From contig NZ_JAGIZA010000017.1 in assembly GCF_017813365.1 (NCBI RefSeq), forward strand, positions 47,958 through 111,957: 64,000 bases of DNA. The letters run 5' to 3'. The number at the start of each line of letters is the position of its first letter. Within the stretch, counting starts at the first letter, position 1. Below the pieces are notes generated by a model. It saw only the letters and a list, made by a program, of their open reading frames with translations. It did no database searches and was not told the origin of the DNA. A program made the translations under genes and the position numbers. The DNA is from Roseomonas indoligenes (GTDB taxonomy: Bacteria; Pseudomonadota; Alphaproteobacteria; Acetobacterales; Acetobacteraceae). Of this stretch, positions 8,889 to 17,896 are shown piece by piece.

Positions 8889-10169
8889 TCAGAGATGACG
8901 GAACCAGAGAGTAGCGAAGGGCACGAAGGTGATGATGGCCTGTCCGATCAGCGCCGCGGCGAAGAACCAGCCGAGATAGGGCAGCATGTCGCCCAGCCGC
9001 ACCTTCGCGGCCCGCGCGGCAACGTAGAGATTCGCCGCCATGGGCGGGGTGAGCAGCCCGATCTCGAGATTGGTGGCGATGATGATGCCGAAATGCACGG
9101 GGTCGATGCCGAAGCGCTCGGCCGCCGGCGCCAGCAGCGGGCCCATCAGCAGGATGGAGGCATTCGTCTCCATGAAGGTGCCCACCAGCAGCAGCACGAC
9201 ATTCACCGTAAGCAGGAAGGCGATGGGGCTCTCGATATAGGTCGCCAGCCACACCGCGATGTCCTGCGGCACTTGGTTCAGCACCATGGCGCGGTTGAAG
9301 ACGCCGGTCATGGCGATGATGATGAGGATGCTGGATCCGGTGACCGCCGCAGCGCGGAAGGAGCGCGCGAAGCCAGGCCCGTCGATCAGCCGCCGGGCCA
9401 GCGAGACGGCGATGGCATAGATGCAGCCGACCGCGGCGGCCTCGGTCGGCGTCATGATACCGCCGTAGATGCCGCCGAGGATCACGACGGGCAGGAGAAC
9501 CGCCGAGAGCGAGTTCAGCAGGACGCGGGAAGGCGCCTGGCGCTCCAGCGGCCCCCCGTCCTGAACCCTCGCCTCCTGCCCGTTCTTCAGCAGCCGGCGC
9601 GACAGGACGGCGTGGACGACCAGGAACAGCACGGCCATGAGCAGCGCCGGCAGCATGGTCGCGGTGAAGAGCTGCGAGATGGAGACGCCGACGGTCGCGC
9701 CGTAGAGAATGAGCGGTATGGAGGGCGGCACCAGCACGCCGAGCAACCCGGCAGAGGAGGTGAGCGAGGCCGTATAGGCGGGCGGGTAGCCGCGCCTGGC
9801 CATCTCCGGGCTGACGATCCCGCCCACCGCGGCCACCGTCGCCACGGAGGAGCCGGTGATCGCGCCCATCATGGCGGATGCGGCGACGGTGATGTAGCCG
9901 AAGGCCGCCCGGATGCGCCGCAGCGCCAGATCCGCCAGCGCGATGAGCTCGGCGGCCATGCCGCTGCAGTTCATCAGCTCCCCAGTCAGCATGAAGAGCG
10001 GGATTGCCACCAGCGGGTAGCTGGAGATCTCCTCATAGGGGATGTTGCTGAGCCCGGAGACGGAGACGCCGAAGCTGTCCATCTGCAGGAAGACGACGAG
10101 CCCGAAGGTGACGGCGAGCGGCGCCCCGAGGACGAGGAACAGGGCCATCAGCCCGAAGGTCAGCGCCAC
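8889..10169 (-). CDS. dctM: TRAP transporter large permease (DctM)
   Basis: This is the large membrane subunit of a sodium-coupled TRAP transporter, 426 residues with about twelve hydrophobic segments. Family motifs include VAIPLFMLTGELM, the GAITGSSVATVAAVG loop and LLGVLVPPSIPLILYG. It starts at a GTG (10169-10167) that overlaps the end of dctQ by 10 bp, indicating translational coupling. With DctP and DctQ it makes one complete transporter, the only complete TRAP system in the window. The substrate is likely a carboxylate, given the neighbouring CoA-transferase and lyase. Confidence 0.95.
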   Translation of the reverse strand: MALTFGLMALFLVLGAPLAVTFGLVVFLQMDSFGVSVSGLSNIPYEEISSYPLVAIPLFMLTGELMNCSGMAAELIALADLALRRIRAAFGYITVAASAMMGAITGSSVATVAAVGGIVSPEMARRGYPPAYTASLTSSAGLLGVLVPPSIPLILYGATVGVSISQLFTATMLPALLMAVLFLVVHAVLSRRLLKNGQEARVQDGGPLERQAPSRVLLNSLSAVLLPVVILGGIYGGIMTPTEAAAVGCIYAIAVSLARRLIDGPGFARSFRAAAVTGSSILIIIAMTGVFNRAMVLNQVPQDIAVWLATYIESPIAFLLTVNVVLLLVGTFMETNASILLMGPLLAPAAERFGIDPVHFGIIIATNLEIGLLTPPMAANLYVAARAAKVRLGDMLPYLGWFFAAALIGQAIITFVPFATLWFRHL

Positions 10170-10744
10170 GGGTCGAGCCCTCCGAGAGGCCGCCCGGCCA
10201 GGGCCCGCCAGATGTCCATGCCGGCATGGAAGGCCAGGAGCACGGCGCCGAGGAGCATGAAGCCGGCGGGGACGGCGACCGGCGTGCCGAAGTCGATCAG
10301 CTTCTCACCGGAGCTGCGCGCGTAGTCGAACAGGTCCCAGGCCAATGCGATGAAGATCAGGCCGAAGGCGAGCGTCAGCAGCGCGGCAATGGCCTCCAGC
10401 CCGCGCCGCAGGGGCCCGGGCTGCAACATCTCGACGATATCGGCTGTCAGGTGGCGGCGGAGATGGCTGCAGAGGGCTCCACCCACGAAGGTGAGCGGCG
10501 CCATGGCCACCATGGCCCATTCCCCCGTGTCGCTGAAGGGAAGATTGAAGCTGCGGATGACGACGGACAGGCCGACCGCAGCGATGGCGACCGCCATGGC
10601 CGCGATCACCACCACCACCTCCACGCGGGCCAGCGCACGCTCACCGAGCATCACGCGATCGAGCAGGGATAGGCGGCCCGGCGAAACATCGGTGTCGGGC
10701 TGCAGGCCGGTGCCGATCACGGGCGACACCTCGTCCACCGCCAC
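10160..10744 (-). CDS. dctQ: TRAP transporter small permease (DctQ)
   Basis: This is the small membrane subunit of the TRAP system, about 194 residues with four transmembrane helices. The first is rich in Val/Ala/Ile (near residues 32-55), and the central loop carries FNLPFSDTGEWAMVAMAPL. The upstream gene stops at 10749, so the start is one of two GTG codons at 10744 or 10738, both just downstream of GGAG. I chose 10744. A longer frame reaching 10930 lies inside dctP and is rejected. It overlaps dctM by 10 bp. Confidence 0.88.
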   Translation of the reverse strand: MAVDEVSPVIGTGLQPDTDVSPGRLSLLDRVMLGERALARVEVVVVIAAMAVAIAAVGLSVVIRSFNLPFSDTGEWAMVAMAPLTFVGGALCSHLRRHLTADIVEMLQPGPLRRGLEAIAALLTLAFGLIFIALAWDLFDYARSSGEKLIDFGTPVAVPAGFMLLGAVLLAFHAGMDIWRALAGRPLGGLDPWR

Positions 10745-10748
10745 CGCC

Positions 10749-11756
10749 TCACTCCGCCTTGGCCGCCGCGGCCATTTCCCGCCGCAGCTCGGCCAGGCGG
10801 TCCGCGCCATAGACGGATTCCAGCTTCTGCCAGCCGACCTGCCCGATGCGCGCGAACTCGGCCATCGCCTCCCGGCCGGGCACAACGATGTTGACGCCGC
10901 CGGCGCGGAGCTTCTGCAGGAACTCCTCATTCGCCGCGCGGTTCAGCGCATTGCCCTGCCGCGCCGCATCCAGCGCCGCCTGCCGCACGATCGCGCGCTT
11001 GTCCTCGGCCAGGCTGTTCCAGAACCGGGAACTGACGGTGACGGAGCCCATGGCATAGACATGGTTGGTCAGCGTCATGTAGCGCTGCGCCTCGAAGAGG
11101 CGGGAATTGTAGGTGATGCTCGCGCCGTTATCCTGGCCATCCACCGTGCCCTGCTGCAGCGCGACGAAAAGATTGGGCATCGGCATCGTCACGGCCTGGG
11201 CGCCGGCGGCCTCGAAGAAGCTGCGGATGGCGGCGGAGCCGGGCACGCGGATCTTCAGCCCGCGCAGGTCAGCCGCGGTGTTGACCGGTTGGCGCGAATT
11301 GGTGACTGCACGGAAATCCAACTCGAAATAGGCCAGGGCGACCATGTTGTGCCGGGCCAGCGTGCCGGTCAGCGTGCGCTGGAGGATTCCCTCGAGGTTG
11401 TAGAAGATCCGGTCGACCTGCTGTGGCGTCGTCGCGATATAGGGCAGGTAGTGGATGTCGAGCAGCGGATCGAGCCCCGAGAGCGACCCGATGTTCAGGA
11501 AGGCGAAGTCGAGCCCGCCGCGGCTGAGGTCCCGGCCCAGCGCCTCGTCGCCGCCAAGCTGGCTGTTCGGGAAGACGGTGATGTCGATCTCGCCGTTGGT
11601 GCGCTCCTTCACCAGCCGTGCAAAGATCTGGCTGGCCTCATCCGCCGCATTGCCCTGTGCGAAGACGTGGCCCAACCGCGCCCGGGCCGCCGAGGCGGTT
11701 TCCAGGGGAATGGCGCAGGCCATGATCGCCAGGACAGCAAGGACCAACTTCCTCAT
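10749..11756 (-). CDS. dctP: TRAP transporter substrate-binding protein (DctP)
   Basis: This is a 335-residue periplasmic receptor. A signal peptide spans about residues 1-23 and ends TASA. It is followed by LGHVFAQGNAADEASQIFA and the family's ITVFPNSQLGGDEA and LRGLKIRVPGSAA segments, which carry the conserved Arg that binds the substrate carboxylate. Start ATG at 11756, with ggaggg upstream. Its stop is 4-5 bp before the dctQ start. A Bug receptor gene lies 206 bp upstream on the same strand, so this operon may encode two unrelated receptor types. Confidence 0.95.
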   Translation of the reverse strand: MRKLVLAVLAIMACAIPLETASAARARLGHVFAQGNAADEASQIFARLVKERTNGEIDITVFPNSQLGGDEALGRDLSRGGLDFAFLNIGSLSGLDPLLDIHYLPYIATTPQQVDRIFYNLEGILQRTLTGTLARHNMVALAYFELDFRAVTNSRQPVNTAADLRGLKIRVPGSAAIRSFFEAAGAQAVTMPMPNLFVALQQGTVDGQDNGASITYNSRLFEAQRYMTLTNHVYAMGSVTVSSRFWNSLAEDKRAIVRQAALDAARQGNALNRAANEEFLQKLRAGGVNIVVPGREAMAEFARIGQVGWQKLESVYGADRLAELRREMAAAAKAE

Positions 11757-11962
11757 GACGCCCTCCGTGTTCTGCTTTTTTCGTTGAGGCATTCCGGCTC
11801 TCTGGCCGGGATTCCCGTGCAGCTTTGACCCCTGCATGGCATTGGTGAAGGTGGGAACTCGTGAAGCAGCCTTCCGAAAAGCGGAAGGGAGGCCTGGCAC
11901 CCGGGCCGGAGGCCCGAGCCATGCACGGACGCCCCGACAAGGCGCCCGGCCGGTCTGGCCTT

Positions 11963-12940
11963 CTAATCCGGCTTGATGCCGGCCACCTGCACCAGCTCGC
12001 CCATCCGGGCACGGTGCTGGGTCAGCCAGGCCGTGAACTCTGCCCGGCCGCTGCCAATGGTCTGCGCCCCCAGCTGATCCAGCCGCTGCCGGACTTCCGG
12101 CACCGCGAGTGCGGTCCGGGCCGCCTCGCCGACCTGGTCGAGCACAGCATCCGGCGTGCCTGCCGGAGCATAGAGCCCGGCCCATTCGTTGATGTCGAAG
12201 CCGGGATAGGTCTCGGCAATGGCTGGGATCTCGGGAAGCGGCGCGATCCGGGCCAGGCTCGAGACCGCCAGGGGACGAAGCTTTCCGTCCTGCACCAGTG
12301 CCAGCACGGCCGAGACGGAGGCGAAGGTGAAGCTGATCTGGTTGGCCAGCAGGTCCTGCACCGCCGGCCCGCCACCGCGATAGGCGACCTGCGTGACCTC
12401 CACCCCCGCATGCCAGGCCAGGGAAGCGCAGGCGAGATGTCCCGCCGAACCGTTTCCCGGCGTGCCGTAGGAGAGCGTGCCCGGCTGCTTCTTCGCCAGG
12501 GCCACCAGCTCCGCCACCGTGTTCACGGGCAGGGAGGGATGCACGGCCAGGATCTGCGGCGAGACGGTCAGCTGCGTGATCGGGGCAAAGTCCCTCGTAT
12601 AGTCGAAGGGCAGGTTGCGATAGAGCGCGTGGTTCGACCCGTGGGCCGCGGCGTCCACCAGCAGGTTGTAGCCGTCCTTCGGCGCGCGCGCGATCTCGGC
12701 GGCGCCGATCGTCCCCGTGGCGCCGGGCCGGTTCTCCACCACCACGGGCTGGCCGAGCGACTGCGTCATCGGTGTCGCGATCAGCCTTGCCGAGGCATCC
12801 GTGCTGCCGCCCGGCGCATAGGGCAGGACGATGCGGATAGGCCGTTGCGGCCACCTGCCCTGTGCCCAAGCGGCGGGAACGGTGGGGGCGAGCACGGCCA
12901 GACCTGAGAGCAGGCTGCGGCGCCGGAATGCCAGGTTCAT
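11963..12940 (-). CDS. Bug/TctC-family substrate-binding protein
   Basis: This periplasmic receptor of 325 residues starts MNLAFRRRSLLSG with a twin-Arg-like signal ending PAAWAQ. Family motifs are RPIRIVLPYAPGGSTD, VVVENRPGATGTIG and QVAYRGGGPAVQDLL. The ATG at 12940 has AAGGAGG upstream. It lies between a CitE-like lyase (60 bp upstream) and dctP (206 bp downstream), all leftward. A hairpin (CCTTCCG 11870-11876 with CGGAAGG 11882-11888) lies between it and dctP but has no U-tract. No TctAB permease is present. Confidence 0.94.
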   Translation of the reverse strand: MNLAFRRRSLLSGLAVLAPTVPAAWAQGRWPQRPIRIVLPYAPGGSTDASARLIATPMTQSLGQPVVVENRPGATGTIGAAEIARAPKDGYNLLVDAAAHGSNHALYRNLPFDYTRDFAPITQLTVSPQILAVHPSLPVNTVAELVALAKKQPGTLSYGTPGNGSAGHLACASLAWHAGVEVTQVAYRGGGPAVQDLLANQISFTFASVSAVLALVQDGKLRPLAVSSLARIAPLPEIPAIAETYPGFDINEWAGLYAPAGTPDAVLDQVGEAARTALAVPEVRQRLDQLGAQTIGSGRAEFTAWLTQHRARMGELVQVAGIKPD

Positions 12941-13000
12941 CGTTTCCTCCTTCGCTTTTTGTGCGGGGCGCCGTCTGTGCGGCTTTTCCCGGTGGGGCGG

Positions 13001-13870
13001 CTATCCTGCCAGGGTCAGGATTTCCTCGGCCCGGCGGACGACCGGTGCGTCGACCATCTTTCCGTCGATGGGGAAGGCGCCGCGTCCCTCCGCGCGGGCC
13101 GCAGCATCGGCCGTCACCACGCGATGCGCCCAGTCCAGCTCCTCCGCCGTTGGGGTGAAGGCCTCGTTCAACGGCCCGACCTGGGAGGGATGCACGATCA
13201 AGGCGCCGCGAAAGCCCAGGCGGCGCGCGCGCTGCGCCATCTCGGCGAAGGCGGGGATGTCCGAATAGGCGCCGATGCTTCCGACGAAGCCGAGCGGCAG
13301 GATTCCGGCCGCGCGCGCCGCGCAGAGCACAGCATAGTTCGGCGTCAGCAGCGTATCCGGATCCGGCACGCCGCCCATGGCCGCCGAGTAGTCCTCAGGT
13401 CCCAGCGTCATTGCCGCGATGCGCGGATGCGCCCCGGCGATGGCCGGCAGCCCGAACAGGGCTCCTGGCGTTTCGATCTGCAGGATGAAGCGGATGCCGC
13501 CGACCGGCAGGCCGCGTTCCCGCTCGAGTTCCGTCACCGTATCGGCCACGTCGCGCACGAAACCCGCATCTTCCACCTTCGGCAACACCAGCGCCGTCAG
13601 TCCCGGCAACACCGCCGCTTCAAGATCCGGCCCGACATGCCGGAGGTGGTGATTCACGCGCACCATGGCGGCCGTGCCATTGCGGGTGATGCTGGCGATG
13701 GAGTCCCGGAGCATTGCGCGCCCTTCCGGCTTCCTCTCCGCGGGCAGTGCATCCTCCAGGTCCAGGATGACGCCGTCCGCGCCGCGCTCATGCGCACGGG
13801 CGATGAAGCGCTCGGCATTCGCGGGCACGAAGAGGAGCGAGCGCCAGCGCGGCGGGGTGGTTGCGGTCAT
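13001..13870 (-). CDS. HpcH/HpaI aldolase / citrate lyase beta-like (CoA ester lyase)
   Basis: This is a 289-residue TIM-barrel lyase of the CitE/malyl-CoA lyase group. It opens RSLLFVPANAERF and carries GADGVILDLEDALP (Asp/Glu magnesium ligands), VRVNHH, LPKVEDA, QIETPGAL, LGPEDYSAAMG and the C-terminal IHPSQV. Members cleave 3-hydroxyacyl-CoA esters such as malyl- or citramalyl-CoA, or act on free 4-hydroxy-2-oxo acids. Downstream in the same orientation come a Bug receptor, a TRAP system, a dehydrogenase and a CaiB transferase. A CoA-transferase plus CoA-ester lyase route for a dicarboxylate is therefore plausible, as in itaconate or methylsuccinate breakdown, but not proven. Confidence 0.9.
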   Translation of the reverse strand: MTATTPPRWRSLLFVPANAERFIARAHERGADGVILDLEDALPAERKPEGRAMLRDSIASITRNGTAAMVRVNHHLRHVGPDLEAAVLPGLTALVLPKVEDAGFVRDVADTVTELERERGLPVGGIRFILQIETPGALFGLPAIAGAHPRIAAMTLGPEDYSAAMGGVPDPDTLLTPNYAVLCAARAAGILPLGFVGSIGAYSDIPAFAEMAQRARRLGFRGALIVHPSQVGPLNEAFTPTAEELDWAHRVVTADAAARAEGRGAFPIDGKMVDAPVVRRAEEILTLAG

Positions 13871-14410
13871 GCGTCATGCCTCCTTGCGGTGGTTTTGCCT
13901 GCCCCGGCAAGTGCCGTCCCGGCAGGGAGGGTTGGGATGCCGGTCCTGGGTGGCGTCGCGGTGGTACCGGCGCCCATGGCGCGCAGTGTATCGCCTTCCG
14001 GTCAGCGCGCGAGGCTTGCTGGCGGCTGGGGATCGCCGCAGCACCTGCGGCAGTCAGTGCGCAACGGCGAATCCGGCGGGTCGGCCCTGGAGATGAGACG
14101 GGTGCAGAGGGCGACATGCGCGTGTGCAGTGACCACAACGTTTCCGTAAAGGCCTGTGCCGAGGTGGGGTTCGGCCACCTCTCCCATCCCGGCGATTCCG
14201 GACGCGAGCGCAAAGAAAAGGCGGCACCCGAGGGTGCCGCCGAGTTTAGGGAGGAAACGTCCAAGAATGGCGGGCCAGTCGGGCCCGCCGAAAGAGAGCA
14301 TACGCCCGGGTTCCCCATCCGCAAGTAAAATGGTGCAACGCAGCATCACGGTGTTCGTACCCGGTCAGGCGGTGTCCGTCAGTGTGGAGACGCCTCCCGG
14401 ACCGCTGCAG
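13871..14410. other. 540-bp gene-free stretch
   Basis: No protein-like frame on either strand. It separates the CitE-like gene start from the end of the next leftward Bug gene. The only clear element is the intrinsic terminator at 14212-14241. Promoter and leader sequence for the block below 13870 should lie here, but no convincing boxes were seen. Confidence 0.7.
14212..14241 (-). terminator. Rho-independent terminator for the leftward Bug gene
   Basis: On the minus strand GGCGGCACCC and GGGTGCCGCC form a 10-bp perfect stem with a very short loop, followed at once by TTTTCTTT (14219-14212). It lies about 170 bp past the stop of the Bug gene ending at 14411. Confidence 0.8.
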
Positions 14411-15385
14411 CTATTCCGCCGAGATTTTCGCGGCGGTGATGATGCCCTTGTAGATCGCGGACTCCCGGGCAATCCGCCCGGCCATGTCGGCGGCACCGCC
14501 GCCGATCCCGCTGATCCCGATCCGCTCCATCAGCGCGACAACCTCGGGCAGGCGCAGCGCCTCATTGATCCCCTGGTTGAGGCTCTCGACGATGGGGGCG
14601 GGCGTTCCGGCGGGGGCGGCGAAGCCCGTCCAGGAGGTCAGGGTCAGGTCGCGATGGCCCAGCTCCGCGGCCGTCGGCACGGTGGGCAGCAGCGGGGAGC
14701 GGGCAGGGCCCGTGCTCATCAGGGCCACGGCCCTGCCGCTCTCCACGTGCGGCACCACATTGGCCACCGCCTCGAAGAACAGGTCCACCTGGCCGCCGAT
14801 GAGGTCGTTCATGGCCGGCGCGCCGCCGCGATAAGGCACATGGGTCAGTTCCGTGCCGGTCACGCGGGCGAAGACCTCGCCCAGCAGATGCGGCAGGCTG
14901 CCGCTGCCGGCGGAGGCGTAGGTGATACGCCCTGGGCTGCGCTTCGCCGCCGCGACCACATCCGCGACCGAGGCGTAGCCGCTGCGGGCATGGGTGGTCA
15001 GCACCATAGGCCCTTCGGATGCCACTGCCACAGGCGCGAAGGAGGCGGCAGGATCGTAGCCCGCGTTCCCATAGACGAAGGGCGCGATCACGAAGGTGCT
15101 GGTGGTGCCGAACAGCAGCGTGTGCCCGTCGGCCGCGGCGCGCGCCACGTATTGCGCGCCGATGGTGCTGCCAGCGCCGGTGCGGTTCTCCAGCACGAAG
15201 GGTTGGCCCAGCTTGCGCTGCAGGTGCAGCGCAACCGCCCGCCCCAGCGGGTCGGACTGCCCGCCGGCCGCGAAGGGGCTGATGATCGTCACCGGCCGGT
15301 CCGGATAGGCGGCCGCCTGGGCGCCACGGGCCAGTACGAGGGCCGCCATGCCCGCGCCAAGCCCGCGCCGGGTGATCGTGACCAT
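14411..15385 (-). CDS. Bug/TctC-family substrate-binding protein
   Basis: This is a receptor of 324 residues. The signal starts MVTITRRGLGAGMAAL and ends GAQA. Family motifs are RPVTIISPFAAGGQSD, FVLENRTGAGSTIG and HVPYRGGAPAMNDLI. The ATG at 15385 is chosen because GGAGGAGG is ideally placed upstream; a start 48 bp further out has no ribosome site. It diverges from an FAD monooxygenase gene, so the receptor may supply the aromatic acid that enzyme hydroxylates. A strong terminator follows at 14241-14212. Confidence 0.93.
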   Translation of the reverse strand: MVTITRRGLGAGMAALVLARGAQAAAYPDRPVTIISPFAAGGQSDPLGRAVALHLQRKLGQPFVLENRTGAGSTIGAQYVARAAADGHTLLFGTTSTFVIAPFVYGNAGYDPAASFAPVAVASEGPMVLTTHARSGYASVADVVAAAKRSPGRITYASAGSGSLPHLLGEVFARVTGTELTHVPYRGGAPAMNDLIGGQVDLFFEAVANVVPHVESGRAVALMSTGPARSPLLPTVPTAAELGHRDLTLTSWTGFAAPAGTPAPIVESLNQGINEALRLPEVVALMERIGISGIGGGAADMAGRIARESAIYKGIITAAKISAE

Positions 15386-15427
15386 GCTTCCTCCTCCGCG
15401 CTCACCGCAGTTCTTGGCGGGGATCTT

Positions 15428-15484
15428 CCGCATATGCGGCGTCGTGACAAGCTGGATTCAGCATTGACGAAAAGGATTCGCATT
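15428..15484. promoter_or_regulatory. Divergent promoter region with palindrome and direct repeats
   Basis: Between the Bug gene and the monooxygenase gene there is a perfect palindrome CCGCATATGCGG (15428-15439). There are also two direct repeats, GGATTCAGCATT (15454) and GGATTCGCATT (15474), exactly 20 bp apart, about two helical turns. The IclR-type protein encoded at 16808 is the obvious candidate ligand. Confidence 0.45.
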
Positions 15485-15531
15485 TTATGAATGACGGCAG
15501 GGCTGGCGAAGCGGGCCTGCAGGAGGGATCG

Positions 15532-16740
15532 ATGACGGCAAATGGGCGGAGGTTGCGGATCCTGATCGCGGGCGGCGGCATCGGGGGGCTCACCGCTGCC
15601 CTGGCCCTGCTCCAGCGCGGCTTCGAGGTGCAGGTCTTCGAGCAGGCTTCGGAACTGCGTGAGGTGGGGGCGGGCGTTCAGATCAGCGCCAACGGGTCCC
15701 GCGCCCTCCACGCGCTCGGCATCGGAGAGGCCGTGGAGCGGGAGGCCTGCGAGGCCAGCGGCAAGGAGATCCGCCTCTGGAGTTCCGGCCAGACCTGGAA
15801 GCTCTTCGACCTCGGGGCGGAGTCCGTCGCCCGCTACGGCCACCCCTACTACACCGTCTATCGTCCGGACCTGCACGGCGCCTTGGCGGAGGCGGTGCGG
15901 CGGGCGGCGCCGGACACTATCCGTCTCGGTGCCCGTGTCGCCAGCTTCGCGCAGGACGGGGAGGGCGTGACGCTCGACCTGGCCGATGGGAGCAAGGTGC
16001 GGGGTGACGCGCTGATCGGTGCGGACGGCATCCATTCGCGCATCCGGCACGGCCTGTTCGGCGAGGACCGGGCCCGCTTCTCCGGCATGCTGGCCTGGCG
16101 CGGCGTGATCCCGATGGACGCGTTGCCCCCCCACATGCGCCGCACCGTTGCCACCAACTGGATCGGGCCGGGGCGGCACGTGGTTCATTACCCTCTGCAC
16201 CACGGGGAACTGATGAACTTCGTCGGCATCGTCGAGCGGAGCGACTGGCAGGTGGAATCCTGGACCGAGCGCGGCACGACGGAGGAGCTGGCGGCGGACT
16301 TCGCGGGCTGGCACGAGGACGTGCACGCCATGATCCGCGCGATCGAGGTGCCGTACAAATGGGCCCTGATGCTGCGCCCACCGCTGGAGCGCTGGACGGA
16401 GGGGCGCGTCACCCTGCTCGGCGATGCCTGCCATCCCACCCTGCCGATGATGGCCCAGGGCGCCGTGCAGGCGATCGAGGACGGCTTCGTGCTCGGCCGG
16501 GCGCTGGAGGCGGGCTCGGAGAACATCCCCGCCGCCCTGCTGCGCTACGAGGAGGCACGGCGCGAGCGGACCAACCGCATGGTGGTGGCCTCCGCCGAGA
16601 ATGCCGCACGCTTCCACAACCCGGCCCTGGCCGAGGCCGCCGGCGCCCAGGCCTATGTGGACCGCGAATGGGCGGAGGAGCGGGTGCGTGAGCGGTATGA
16701 CTGGCTCTTCCGTTACCGCGTGGACGAGGTCGCCGTCTGA
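15532..16740 (+). CDS. FAD-dependent aromatic hydroxylase (salicylate/3-hydroxybenzoate hydroxylase-like)
   Basis: This is a 402-residue class A flavoprotein monooxygenase. The FAD-binding GGGIGG is at residues 14-19. The DG motif is GDALIGADGIHSRIR and the GD motif is VTLLGDACHPTLPMMAQGA. Such enzymes use NAD(P)H and oxygen to hydroxylate phenolic acids. The sequence is closest in style to 3-hydroxybenzoate 6-hydroxylase and salicylate hydroxylase, but the substrate is not certain. The ATG at 15532 has AGGAGG five to six bases upstream and is preferred to an ATG at 15487. It is followed by an IclR regulator gene 67 bp downstream and diverges from a Bug receptor gene. Confidence 0.9.
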   Translation: MTANGRRLRILIAGGGIGGLTAALALLQRGFEVQVFEQASELREVGAGVQISANGSRALHALGIGEAVEREACEASGKEIRLWSSGQTWKLFDLGAESVARYGHPYYTVYRPDLHGALAEAVRRAAPDTIRLGARVASFAQDGEGVTLDLADGSKVRGDALIGADGIHSRIRHGLFGEDRARFSGMLAWRGVIPMDALPPHMRRTVATNWIGPGRHVVHYPLHHGELMNFVGIVERSDWQVESWTERGTTEELAADFAGWHEDVHAMIRAIEVPYKWALMLRPPLERWTEGRVTLLGDACHPTLPMMAQGAVQAIEDGFVLGRALEAGSENIPAALLRYEEARRERTNRMVVASAENAARFHNPALAEAAGAQAYVDREWAEERVRERYDWLFRYRVDEVAV

Positions 16741-16807
16741 GCCGGTCCGCAAGCGCAAGCGAGGCCGGAGGTTTGACGGTGGCGGCCACCCGCCGCTTAG
16801 TTCGGCG

Positions 16808-17584
16808 ATGACGCGACGCCCAACCACCCGACCGGAGACCGAGGCCGGGGCAACATCGGAGCAGCGCTCCATCCAGTCGGTGGTCATCGGCTTCCGGCTG
16901 ATCGAGGTGCTGGAGGCCGCGCCGGGCCCCGTCTCCCTGAAGGAGCTCGCCGCCGGCGCGGGCATGCCGCCCAGCCGCGCCCATGCCTACCTCGCCAGCC
17001 TGCGGGCCGTGGGGCTCGTCAGCCAGGACGAGGAGGGCGGGCGCTACGACCTGGGGCCCCGTGCCCTGTCGCTCGGTCTCGCCGCGCTCGGCCGCCTCGA
17101 GGTCCGGGATGCCGCGCTTCCCGCGATGCGCCGCTTCCGCGACGCGACGGGGGAAGCCGTGCATCTCTCCGTCTGGGCGGGGCAGGCGCCCGTCATCGTG
17201 TCGCGCCTGGACGGGAGGCGAGGGGGCTCGCTCTCGATCCGGATCGGCACCATGCTGCCGCTGGAGCGCTCCGCCTCCGGGCGTATCTTCCTGGCCTTTC
17301 TGGAGGAGGCGGATGAGAGGGTCCGCCGTCAGCTCCGTGAGACGGTCGATCAAGTTCTTGCCGACGGGATGGCAGTGACCGATGGCCTGCTGAATGCGGG
17401 GTTCGCGGCGATCTCCGTTCCCGTCCTCGATCACCTGGGCGAGATCGCGGGGGCTGTGACGACCCTCGGTGCCGCCGGGCACCTCGACACGTCGCTCGAA
17501 GGCCCGACGGCCGGAGCCCTCCGCCTTGCCGGGGAGAGCGCCTCCAGCGCCCTTGGCTACAGGCCGGGCAGGACGGGCACCTAG
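16808..17584 (+). CDS. IclR-family transcriptional regulator
   Basis: This is a regulator of 258 residues. The N-terminal winged helix spans about residues 15-80 (SIQSVVIGFRLIEVLEA, then LKELAAGAGMPPSRAHAYLASL). The IclR effector domain follows with LGLAALGRLEVRDAA and a C-terminal region ending in GAVTTLG. The upstream extension of the open frame overlaps the monooxygenase gene and is not protein-like, so the ATG at 16808 is used. It most likely controls the divergent receptor and monooxygenase genes in response to an aromatic acid. Confidence 0.9.
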   Translation: MTRRPTTRPETEAGATSEQRSIQSVVIGFRLIEVLEAAPGPVSLKELAAGAGMPPSRAHAYLASLRAVGLVSQDEEGGRYDLGPRALSLGLAALGRLEVRDAALPAMRRFRDATGEAVHLSVWAGQAPVIVSRLDGRRGGSLSIRIGTMLPLERSASGRIFLAFLEEADERVRRQLRETVDQVLADGMAVTDGLLNAGFAAISVPVLDHLGEIAGAVTTLGAAGHLDTSLEGPTAGALRLAGESASSALGYRPGRTGT

Positions 17585-17896
17585 GGCTCGAGGAAGGCTC
17601 CTCGGCCATCAGGACCTCGGAACCGAGTATGGCGCCGTGGCCGATGCAAATTTCCGCTCTCAGGTCGCCGGCGACGCAAACTGCAGTTGCTCCCGGTCGC
17701 AGGAGCACTCAGCCGCGGGCTGCAACTCCGGGATGGAGCGTCCGCTTTTCGAGTGCCGAACTGCCGCGTGAATGGCCCCAGGCCGCTCCCGTCCTGAACC
17801 GCTGGCTCGCAGCCCCGGCGAGGATGGCGGCGGGACGGGGAAAGAGGTCCGGTCGCGGGCGGGCGGCGCCCTGTGCTGCCCCGGAGGGAAGGTGCT
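17585..17896. other. 312-bp gene-free stretch
   Basis: It lies between the IclR gene and the HARP-like gene, both rightward. No protein-like frame and no strong hairpin with a U-tract was seen. It presumably carries the promoter of the downstream gene. Confidence 0.6.

Noticed and set aside
11870..11888. Terminator between the Bug gene and dctP
   Set aside because: CCTTCCG/CGGAAGG forms a short stem, but there is no U-tract on the minus strand, so it was not listed as a terminator.
10749..12869. 706-codon frame joining dctP to upstream sequence
   Set aside because: The upstream half is an out-of-frame reading of the Bug gene at 11963. DctP has its own signal peptide and start at 11756.
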